Shown here piece after piece: positions 24,238 to 35,700 of a stretch of DNA of 64,000 bases. Position numbers and translations under genes: made by a program. The stretch spans positions 40,201,917 to 40,265,916 of the forward strand of contig CM046298.1 of assembly GCA_025267735.1 (NCBI GenBank), written 5' to 3'. The notes beneath the pieces are model-generated. The model saw only the letters and a list, made by a program, of their open reading frames with translations, did no database searches and was not told where the DNA came from. Numbering within the stretch: the stretch's first letter is position 1; every line of letters begins with the position of its first letter. The DNA comes from Mactra quadrangularis (Eukaryota > Mollusca > Bivalvia > Venerida > Mactridae).

Positions 24238-27200
24238 ATGGAAACTATGGTATCAACTTGGCTTGGACTCGTTATTCTGATTGTTGTAAGCAGTTTATCA
24301 GGTAAGTTTTTACTTCTATATTTCTGTAAATAACTATGTTTCTTTTCTATTTTATTTATGTGAAGTATCTTCATGCTATACTATACATGTATTACATTTT
24401 CATAATCGTCTCAGAGTTACATTGATTTGATATTTACTTCACGTAGTTTTACATCGCTGGTGTAACCATTCCTAAGTCATGTCGCAAAGGCCTGTAAACC
24501 TATTCATTGCCCTGAATGAGGTTTACATATAAGGTATTGTGATGTGTGGTCATTTAATTACATTTTGTTCTTTAGTGTTTGAAGAAGCCATATAGACATG
24601 GATTCTCCTGGCTTACGTTCATATTCATTATCTTATTTCGTTTGTTTGTTTGTTTGTTTTGGTTTTACGGCGCACCAACACAAAAAAGGTCATATCGCGC
24701 CGAATCTTATTTCAAGTATGTGTATGAATTGACGTATGTATACCAAATTGGTTTAAATACTAACATGGTCCATCTAATTGTGAAATATCTGGCACAAGTG
24801 TCTTTGGCATTTTTGGTCCTTTCTTTCATTATTCATTCAATTATGAAGTTGTACATAACATTATAGATACACATGTATATGCATTTAGATTCTTTGTCTT
24901 AACGTCCATGATTTTGACTAAGTATCATAATTGCACCATTTTGTCTACTTAACCTATATATAGATATACTTTTCATTGTTCTAAAGCCAGTCACAGCTAG
25001 TTCGGTATGATGTAAATCGCAATGCAGATGCACTTTTCCAAGACGTCAAAGGCTGTCTGCAATATCATGGCGACTTTTTTTCATTATTCTGCTTATGCGT
25101 TGTAAGTCGGGTACAGTCATCCTCCGGTAGAACATTTCAGTTTAGCTTAGCTTTGCTTTATTTCGGCTCAGTTCCATTGTTGAGTTTGATAGAGTTTTGA
25201 GTAGATAGATGAATTTAAGATGAAAAGCTTATCGACATAATATATTTTTTGTTTAAACTAACAGTACTACCATTTTATATTACTTATGATAATGGATGGA
25301 TTTTTCAATGTCGAAAACATATTAAGACTGTATTTTTCATTTTCAATATATTTGCCAGCTGTAATGGGTTCTGATGGTGGCAACCTTGGTGGATATAAAG
25401 ATCGAGAAAGACTAACACATGATATCATGAGTCATTACGATAAATCTATTGAACCATTTGACAGTGAAGGAACAGTTCGGGTAAATCATACGATTGGCAG
25501 AGCTATCCTTGTTTCTCTTGTAAGTTTATCTCTCTTTTATCCGAGGTAATTTGTAAACACGGGCCAGTATAACTTGGATTTGCCGGTCTGAAACCGATAA
25601 ATATTCCCCCAATCGCCGTGTAAACCGAACTTCACTTCGACTACTTCTGTAAATCGATATTGCATTTTAATGAGTATCTTCTACTGTTAGGTACACAATT
25701 TCAACCAATTGATAAATTTCTCTTCAATTTTGAATTACTGCCGATTTTGTAACGCAAAAACCGACAGGTACCGACATGTTTCGGCGTCAAAACGAGACGA
25801 GATATCGTGTTAATTGGTTGAAATAGTTTCTAGAGCGAGTTTAAATAGTTTTCTTTTGATTTTAACTGGTCACGTTCCCTGTTACATATCTTATGATTTC
25901 ACATTATTCAGTATATAAAAAAAACAATCATTGCATAGATTATGAAACATTGTTATAATTATTTTTATTATCAAAATAAATTTGATAAATTGCGATGAAA
26001 ATTGATATATCGTCTGGCTATGAGAAATCCTCAGTGCTAGACAGACACATGAAAGGTAAAAGCGATTTGAAATCGGACACTTTGATTATATCCTTCGTTC
26101 GTTAATAGTATGTGGTAATGTTTGAATAGGGTCCTTAACTTCCAAGCTGGGCGCTTATCTCTCAGTCACGCATACAATATTTTGACATTTGCGAATCTTT
26201 ATCCCTGGTTTTATGGTTGACAAGTATATCTATGTTTCTTATATTATTATTATAGGAAAAAGGCATTATGGAAATTTCATTCTGGAATCAAATGCATTGG
26301 ATTGATCCAAGACTTGCATGGAATTCTTCGGCATATGGCGATATTACCAGGTTAGACTTACAAAGATCTAATGTATGGAACCCTGATATCTACGTAATTG
26401 AAAGGTAAAGTATGTTTACATGTATGCTTGAACGTCGTATAATTTGTTTCATTGTTTTTAAACTCATTAAACAAATTTATTTAAATATTTACTATTCTTC
26501 AAGAATACAGGGTTCAACGCACCTCCACACCTTTGTGGAGTTCGGATTTTTTCTAATGCCGTTCTACCATTACATTGTTTTAACAGTAATAAGTGACGAA
26601 CATTATTAGGTGCATTGCTACATTGTTGAGAGCTTGGTTCCTGATATTTAGAACGTAACACGACTGACTGCCGCGATATGATTCAAACTATTTAATTGCG
26701 ACGCAATCTCCGTAAACAGAGGTCCTGTAGAGCATTGTCGTACTGGATCTCTACGTAGTCAATGCAAGGTCACGTCGAGATGAACTTTGTGTCGACCAAT
26801 CAATGCGTAGCTTTCATCTGGACGAAAACACTATAAATCACATTTTGATTTTCGTAATTTCTATTTTAGACCTATGTTTGCACGCTAATATAACAGCTGT
26901 ATAATTCACAGTCTGCGATTGGCTGGCTCATTTCAAATTTCGTGACGTAGACAATGGAAACAATTTACGTATCATAACAATTTCGTCATGAATATTATGA
27001 TGAGAAAAGGTCACCTGAACGTGACCTTCGTTTGGAAAAGGCCAGATCTACATTAGCGAGTATGCGAGCGGTAAAATTGTAGAACGGGTTTTAATCAGAT
27101 TGATTGCGACGTAAAGCAACAAAGGTGGATACAAAGAATGTGATTCAGAGAATGAATGATAAAAGAACACAATATTTGTTTAAATGCTGCACGTATAAGA

Positions 27201-27780
27201 CTTTGTTTTATGATACGCGTCAATAATTGTGCATTAATTACTTTAATAACGAACAGACACCAAATTATTTTAATTGTATGCATTCGCTTATTCATTTACC
27301 TATTGGGTTATTAATTGAAATCCATTTTCCCAAAATGCCTACGTCCTATACAGGGCCTTAAACGATGTACTTGCATCGTAAAAGTAACCGCAGATCTCCA
27401 ATTGTTCATTTTTTTTAAATTTCAGTCTTGATCCATACAATGGCTATCCAAATAATGACATTCTTGTGGCAGTCGATAGCAATGGTCTCGTTACCGCTAT
27501 ACCAATGGAGTTATTGAAAGTAGCATGTCCTTATAATGAGAAAGACCTCTACGTTAACAACCTTGTGATCTGCAGCATGAAGTTTTCTGTCTGGGTTCAT
27601 TCTTGCCATGAAATAGATACTTACCCAATGGCTGATCATCTCGATGACGTGAGATCTCTTGATAACAGATGGGAAGTTGTGTCAACTGAAGTTGCCAGAA
27701 ATGAGATGAGATATGCGTGCTGCCCTGAGACCTTCTGTGACGTCACATACAAGTTTACCCTCAAACGAGTAGACTTATAA
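24238..27780 (+). CDS. acetylcholine-binding-protein-like secreted protein, copy 3
   Basis: Coding exons 24238-24301, 25359-25519, 26256-26404 and 27426-27780 again have lengths 64/161/149/355 and give 242 residues. The signal peptide is METMVSTWLGLVILIVVSS. The ligand-binding-domain landmarks match copies 1 and 2: loop D Trp W85, loop B Trp W181, Cys loop C159/C174, loop C YACCPETF (residues 221-228). The second loop C aromatic is Phe228 in this copy and loop A is Ile123. Extra cysteines C185 and C229 are kept. It ends FTLKRVDL without a membrane helix. Introns are diverged and shorter than in copies 1 and 2, so this is the most distant paralogue. Intron 3 contains a Mutator-like MITE. The ligand is unknown. 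Confidence 0.9.
24641..24705 (-). repeat. SINE tail fragment in intron 1 of copy 3
   Basis: (TTTG)n followed by GGTTTTACGGCGCACCAACAC is, in inverse, the end of a tRNA-SINE like the one at 23402-23724. The head is missing. Confidence 0.55.
26704..27102. mobile_element. Mutator-like MITE, copy B
   Basis: 399 bp, ends CAATCT...AGATTG, with a perfect 9-bp direct repeat ATTGCGACG on both sides (26695-26703, 27103-27111). Same family as 14535-14934. It lies inside intron 3 of AChBP-like copy 3. Confidence 0.85.
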
Positions 27781-28261
27781 TTACAGAAGTACCAAACCAT
27801 CCTGCAACTTTGTAACTTGAAAAATCTGAATATTAAAACCCATTTTTTTTTCAATTTGTTGTGATTGCATGTTTTGCACACTTGAGTACAGAGACGACTC
27901 GATCAATCCGGGAAACTAACGGTACAGTCCGAATAACGTTTCTGTTGCAAAGGTTAAGGATTGTTTCATGCTACACTTCAAAGCTAAGATAATAATAGAA
28001 TATATGTTTCTGCATACTCGTATGTTGATTTTCATAAAAGCTATCGTCGCTGCTTTTGCTTTTTATAACCATCTGATACGTTTCATTATTGCTTATTTTT
28101 TCTAAACATTTAGCTCTTTATTTGGTTTTCCTTGAACCGATATTTGTTAAAGAATTAAAAATTGTGACTATACATGCATACCATTGTATAAAAAAATTAT
28201 AGGATTTTAGTGGTTTGTACTCAATTTACTGCACTATATTTCTTTGTATATTCTTTCTCTC

Positions 28262-28267
28262 AATAAA
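28262..28267 (+). terminator. polyadenylation signal, AChBP-like copy 3
   Basis: AATAAA about 480 bp after the stop, in the context TCTCAATAAAATGC corresponding to the signals of copies 1 and 2. Confidence 0.65.
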
Positions 28268-28399
28268 ATGCTAATGCACAGTTAATCTATCTTTTTATAT
28301 CGTTCTGTATTTAATCCTATAAACTGACTGGTTGGCATTTACAAAATTGTCACACCAGGTACCTCACACATGGCTTTTTCGAACATATTAAGTCAAGAG

Positions 28400-29727
28400 G
28401 AATCTGAAAACATAATTATACGAAACAGCAATAGTCAAAACGCAAACCTCTCAAGCACCCCAAAAAAGAAATAAAAAAATGTTGCTGCTTTTTTAACTTT
28501 TGTTGTAAAATTGATGCCACAGACAAATTACAAAACAAGAACGTTGTAGGTTACCTCCATTGAACGGACTGTGGCAAATATTTTCTAGATGAATTTTAAC
28601 AAGGTTAATTTCTAGGATGCATCAAGCTCAAATTTGTCTAAGCAGTTTCATGTAGGAACAAACCATGATAAATAGTCTCAGTGAGAAAGACTTCAACATA
28701 CCATTTACTCGACAATGCTGCGTTCAAAATACACAAAGACATAAAAAGCTAGTAGGAATGTCATAATAAAAGACAATTACTCAAGCAATTACTGAGAGGG
28801 TCTTGAACATTTATCATACCACTTGCTTCGGTATCGTCTACAAATGTATCTGATGTTAGTATTCTATCAGGCTACCCTTAAGGGTAGTTGGAGCATTTAA
28901 ATTAATATACTAGAAAGACGATTTTAGATTATAAACAAGTATTGCTCCATACATCGTGGTATTAAAAACAGCCGCTCCTTTCATTGGGAGCCTCGGTATT
29001 GACAATGATCAATGTCCATTAAAAGTGGACCAGAGAACCCGCCTTCACGATAAACTTATACTTGTATTAGTGATGAATCATTGTTGAAAACACTGCATAT
29101 CACAGAATGTACATATCGCCTTACCAAATGCTACAAATCCATCAAAAAGGTTCATAATGCGGACTCTTTGAACCAGTTTCCGTAACTAATTACAATATGT
29201 TTACAAAATTAAATCAAATACACATAAAACAAAACTCAAGTTGCAAGATCTATAAACAATTTCGTACTCATTATGTCATTGACATGTAATTATACACTGA
29301 TTGACTTAAATGATAGTTTTATCAAATTTCTTTCAAATCCATAAAAATCAAGAACAATACAGCATACATCATTTATCAAACTCACAGTAACAATATTTTG
29401 ATTTGTTTATAAAGGTCAACACCAAGCCTAGTTTATGACAAACACCAAAAAATGATACCTAATTGCGTATGCATTTGTAATCGTTTCGAGTGACTAGGCG
29501 ACGAAACAATCGTATTTACAATCGACATAATGAAGTAAACGATTAAAGCGTTAAGACAAAACAAGAGTAGCGTTTCTTGTGATGTTATATTATATATAGA
29601 GAGATTGAAATATGAAGTGTTGAACATTATTTTGTACATGTGAAACATCTTTTGTTTATGTAACCTGCGTGTCCAAGTGAACTAAATTGTTAATTTTTGA
29701 TAACTTAATTTTATTTTTGAAACAAAT
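28400..29727 (+). promoter_or_regulatory. intergenic region and presumed promoter of the Cys-rich gene
   Basis: AT-rich stretch between copy 3 and the Cys-rich gene. It aligns with 22250-23165, which makes it older than the unit 2/unit 3 split. No clear TATA box or coding sequence is visible. Confidence 0.4.
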
Positions 29728-32700
29728 ATGAATCCATTTTATCACAGCTCGGTGCTTTATTTTGTTGTATTAGGATTATGTTTATTTATTAAAGGTAAGG
29801 ATTGTTATTTATTTTCTCGAAGTCTATTCACTTTAATAATTGGTTTTCTTACTATTTTGGAATACGATTTTATGAAAAATGAATCAAGGACCCAACGTTA
29901 GTGTTATTAAAGATATTTTTCAAGCATTATTAAATTTAAAAAACTGACATAATGGATGATTGCGGCAAATTGGAAGTATGAATCGGGTGCTTCAGTTCCC
30001 TGTCACGACAGAAAAAATTACTGTATGAAAATCTGGAAACTTAGTCGATTTACTTTCCTACATATATTAAGAAATTAATGTTTCCTTGAGGAAAGACAAG
30101 CTAAAACTGGTAAAAAGAACGTGTCCAGAAAATGCTGTGTATGCAAAACAGTTACCGTACACAACGTAATTATAAGTTGCCCAGGATGTTGGTAATACAA
30201 GTTGACCATCGTATACAAGGTAATAGAAAGGGTTGATGTCCAGAAATATTGGTTATACAAGTTGGGCATTGTACTCAACGTTTTTAAATGTTGCTAAACG
30301 GTGTAAATCCACATATAAATACAAAATGTACGTATAGCAATTATTTCATTGTCTATATTTTTAGATTGTTCGTGTGTCTGTAATCTCACAGCAGTGATAG
30401 AATGTACTTCAATATTAAGTAAAAGTACTGATAATAGCATGGCATTAGAAGGAATATCAGCTATACCTGCTGTTGATCAACTGAAAAAATTATGTGGGTA
30501 TGTAAACTTCAGTTTATTACAAGGACTTGCGATGGTTTTAACAAATTGAAAATAATGAGTTTTGTTTTGTTTGTGGTGCCCCTTTTATAACACTAATCTA
30601 ATTAAGATATCCGTCTTAGCTTTTTGGCTAAGTGGCACATGTGTAGGTTTGTGTGTAACTGGTATCTGTTTCTAGTATATGTTTGCTCACATCTATTTTA
30701 ATCAAGTCAACGTCATTGAAATTAATGGAGGTATATTTGTGTACTCATCTGATGAATGGTCATTCAGATTATGTAATTTTGAATAGTCTATGTATATAAC
30801 ATGCTGATAGAAAATGTATTTTTTGTTCTTCCAACGAAATCGGAGATGCATTTCATTATCTTTTTAATTGTTCATTTTTCAGTTCTGATAGACAAAAGTT
30901 TTTATCACCATTAGGTCGACCTAACATAATTACTTATTACAGATTAATGAATACCACAAATCATATCAAGTTAATTAAACTGTGCAAATATTTATCATGT
31001 ATCTTTAAAACATTCAAACTACTACCTGGCATTTAACTATCTTTCATTTTCATTTCAATTTTGTAAACAATATTCAGTTTTTTAAATGTTATCGTTTTAC
31101 TGTAAAATTCCATATATATGTATACATGTACATATACATTAATCTATATAAAGATATGCACATTCACTTGTGCACATATATATATGTATACATTGCATAC
31201 ATTGTATCTTGTATAACATGTTCAACCAGTAGCCTGGTATCATAACAACTTGTTTTATAATTGCTGTACCTTATATCACATAATTGTGCTAAGTGTAAAT
31301 AAACAAACTGTAAACCGCAATCTGACAATATTAACTTGATACTTTATTTTAACTAATTAGACTCCAAGGTGGTAAAAACACTCTCTGGACTGTGTTAAAA
31401 TCCTTCACTTCTTGTACATTCTCGTACCCAGTGTCTAGTAAGATCGAAAATCTTGATAACCTTGGGGTACGAGAATGTGTACAAGCAGTTCAGTAACTCT
31501 GTACGGATTTCGTCTATTTGATTGTTAGAATTGGTTTGTCATTTATATGAGGTCTGATTTGTGCATGTTCATGTTCTTTCTTTATGGATCATTTCTGACT
31601 GACTGCGTATCCAATATCATGTAATCTTGAAATAAACAAACTCTGAAACTCTGTACATGTTCAGCACACATGCGATCTTACAAATAACACCAGCTCCCAG
31701 CGCCAGATTGGTTTTTAGCATCATTATTGTCAATGACTATACCTAAAATTTGAAATATTTCATATTTTTTGGCGTATTGACATTTGATAAAACATGTATA
31801 AATATATACGTTCTCTTTGATACAAATACATTGAATTAATAAATTATAGGTCACGTGTCATTGTTAATGTGACATAGATTTTTTGACATATCTGTAATTG
31901 ACTATGATTGAGAAGGCAATAACTCTTAAATCTTCAAACGATACTTCCTTTCTTTGTTTGGTATACCGTTAAACCGCAATTGTCGGAGATCGATGGGACT
32001 AACCTTAGGAAAAGAACTAACATTTTGCTTCAGACTATATACATAGTGTTCATTTCAAATACTCCGCAGCAGTTTTAATTGAATTTAAAGAATAAAAACG
32101 GTTAAGAAGCAATGTGTGAAGTAACCGCTGTGCGGAGTTTGGTGTCCATTTGTGTGAGTCCGTAAATCTCCGTATGATTCGAATCACTCCCGGGGAGGTT
32201 ATACCCTTCCTTGAAAATTTCACAAAAACGTCAATTTTCCTCCATTGATAAGGTATATGGAGAAGTTTCCGGCCTTGTGGAAGGGTAAGTAAGTACTGGT
32301 TATAGACAACCAGGAAAGCTAGGTCAGGTGCGCAAGAGGCCGTAAATTAACCCTAAAAAGTAAATTGCGTTGACATGACATTAAACCCAGTATAAAAATC
32401 CCCGTATGAGATGACAGATCATTGTTTACACAATACAAAAAAACGGTTCACTGTATTATAATGAAATCATTAAAACAGTTGTTAATTAATCACATGTATA
32501 AAACAAGCTAATGCGACAATGTGTGACTAATCGCTGAATGTCAATACACCTGTCAATCATTTCGCGTTTTTTTTAGTTAATTACGTCTCTCTGATAATAA
32601 ATAATTACCAATGTCATACATTCCTCATTGGTTGATGAACAGACTTTCAGTGTATTTGTGTGCCACGTGGTATGACGTCAATATTTTTGTGTAAATTACG

Positions 32701-35700
32701 ACAACAGTTTTATAGTTATTGATAATTATAGTTTTACCCCACCCACCTCATAAAACCACACACGATCATAAATTAGTCACACTAAAATGCATGATAAATA
32801 ATAAATAATGTATGCTTGTAACAAGTCTTACATGATATGAATTGAAATTAAGTCTAATAAAAGTTTGCGTAGATTTTAAAACCGGGACTCTTCTCATGTG
32901 AACATTTAGAAGAAAATTTGAAGTACTGACTTCACCATTTTATCAAACCGTTAAAGTGTTTGAAGTTGCATAGGCCTACTCACATATATTTAATGATATA
33001 TTATTCGACGAAGTACATTGTATTAAGAAATATTTATTAAGATAAATTTGTTAAACATTAGGTGTGGACGTGTTGTGTCTTATGGTGGCAAATTTCTGCC
33101 AACAGATAATCACAAAACTATTTAGTAAATTAAGCAATTATCTAGTTACATAACTAGATACATCCCTGCATTGTTATAATAGTCATTAAAGGGATATACA
33201 GGCGAATGACTGTGCCAAAAGTATAGAACCAAGTTTAGTCTTTAAAACAGTATTAAGAACGTAAGAAATCAGTTACTAATAACATTTGTCACTTATTCAA
33301 TTCAAATGAACGAATTGAAACATGCATACACATTGTTGAAAACGAAAGTAAGATACTGAAGGAATCACCAAGCTATTAATAGATTTGTTTTATGTCGTAC
33401 TTGCTGAAATTAAACATTTTCATTGGTCGCTTCTTGTCTTTCAACATTCTTAGGCGGTTAGGAAATCCTTTAATAGAATTATACTAATGTTGCACAATAA
33501 CATGTTCTTGTATCTTGTCATCAGTAAATGTTTATTTTAACACTAATCTATTTTTAACTAACCTGACCCACGTGGGTCTAGTTATGAAACACCCCAAATA
33601 TAAAGAAAAAATGATAAATATAAAATATTTTGCCAAGTAATATATCAGTTTGTCTGTTTCAATCACAATTTTAAAAATGTAATGCAGAACCAGGAAAATT
33701 GGAACTGAAAGTTTTGCCTACTTATCCCTTTAAAGACTGATATCCATTACATGTACCAAAAAATAAAAACTATGTAATAATTAAATTAACTAGTTAATTT
33801 AGCGGTTATCTAGTTATGTAACTTCATACATCCCACACATGGTCCATAGTCAGCGATGACTGATAGCTATTACGTGTACCCAAGAAGAAGGGCTTTATTA
33901 TCACTTAATTAACTAGTTAACTTGGCGGTTATCTAGTTACATAACAAGATGCACTCCTTGTGTGACAATAATAGTCTGATTGATATACCAAATACCAAAG
34001 AAGAAGAACAAGATAATCACTTAATTAACTAGTTAAGTATTGGGTTATCTATTTACGTAACTTGTTAATCACTTGCCATTTGTTCACAATATGGCTAATT
34101 GTCTAATGGTTTCTAGCTACGTAACTAGCGAACCTCCTATTTAACGTGTTATAGTTATTTGTTATCTGGTGGCAGAAATATGCCACCGTAGTATAGTTTC
34201 TGTCTACTTGTTTTTCTTCGTGAGATACATGTAGTATTTTGTAGACGGCTGTGGGTTCAAGGCCAGTTGCAAAATGTTGTTTCTCATGGAGAAAGTAGAC
34301 GTTTTATTGCTAACGAAGGGTAGTAGTCAAATACTGATGTATCGTAGGTTAGTAAAACTGTCCATTTCACTCTCTCACACAAATTCATCAAGAAATGTGA
34401 CGCAAAACAAAATTAAAACCAAACTAAACTAGTTCACTCAATATAAACAATGTATTAAATACGAGTGTAGCTAAGCTTGTAGATTTAAAGTTTATTGTAA
34501 GAACAAAGACCCTAGTTTTTAACTTCGTGTCTAACGTAACATGTTATATATTTGTTGAATCATGTTAAACATTACATGTAGTTTCCTCTTACAAGTTTTA
34601 GGAAGGATAATCATGGTATAAGAACATATAACATGATTCCAAATTTTCTTTTATGTTTTACACACATATGACATGAATTAACTAGTCTAATATAAAATAG
34701 TATACTACTTTCTAAATTAAAAACTGTCTCCAGCTCAGTCGGTAGGACGCAAGTCTACTGATCAAGAGGTTATGAATTCGATTCCTGGACGGGGTATACT
34801 TTTGTGGAGTTTGTTCTTGAAATAATTTTACCGCCATTACCACTCATACTACTGTAGGACAGTAGTCAGTCACTGACCGAAGTATGTGCTTAGTAATTTG
34901 CACCTAAATCCAGAGATTTAGCCTTTCCAGGAGTGATGAGTAGGTTAATTGACCCCCGGGATATGACATATTTAATGTGTTGCTAGGTCGTTAAACACAA
35001 CCAATATACTGTTCAACCAAGATAATGGAACGTATTTTATACCAAAGCGGTTCTAAGCACAAGTTGTACCGACGCCAGTTACCCAAAAATGCTCTTCTTG
35101 AAACAGATTAGTAGGGAGAAATGACTTTATGACCTAACTTAAAGAATGCCGGTATTTTGGGTCCTGCTTGGGGATAAAAACCCTCCAGCTAGTCCATCAG
35201 TCGTCAAACGCGCTACAAGCTGAGTTTATCAGACGAAATATTTCAAGTCTAAACTCTTGTTTAGGGGTGTTTTTATATAAAAATGAGATTATTGTACATT
35301 TGATATACTTCGATGTCAAACAATGAAAAGTTTGATTTTATGAAAACAAAAACAGTTTTGTGAAATAAAGCAAAATACAAAAATATTTCAAGTGCACGTT
35401 TGTTATATATAATTCTACTTTTATAACCCTCGTTTTCTTTTTTCTTTATTCATCAATCATATTAAAAATCTAGACAATATAGAATTTATACAGATGAAGT
35501 TTGGAGATCAATCATACTTTAATATTATATTTTTTATTTAATGGACTTAATCACGTCATAAAAATACACGGCACGTTATCAATTTAACTGTTTGTTCTTT
35601 ATTACCATCAGTAGTTTTTGCACATTTTATTTATCTTATGTTTAATGTAACAAAGGATAATGACATAATAACAATGGGTCTTCGTATTCCGTTTGGTTTT

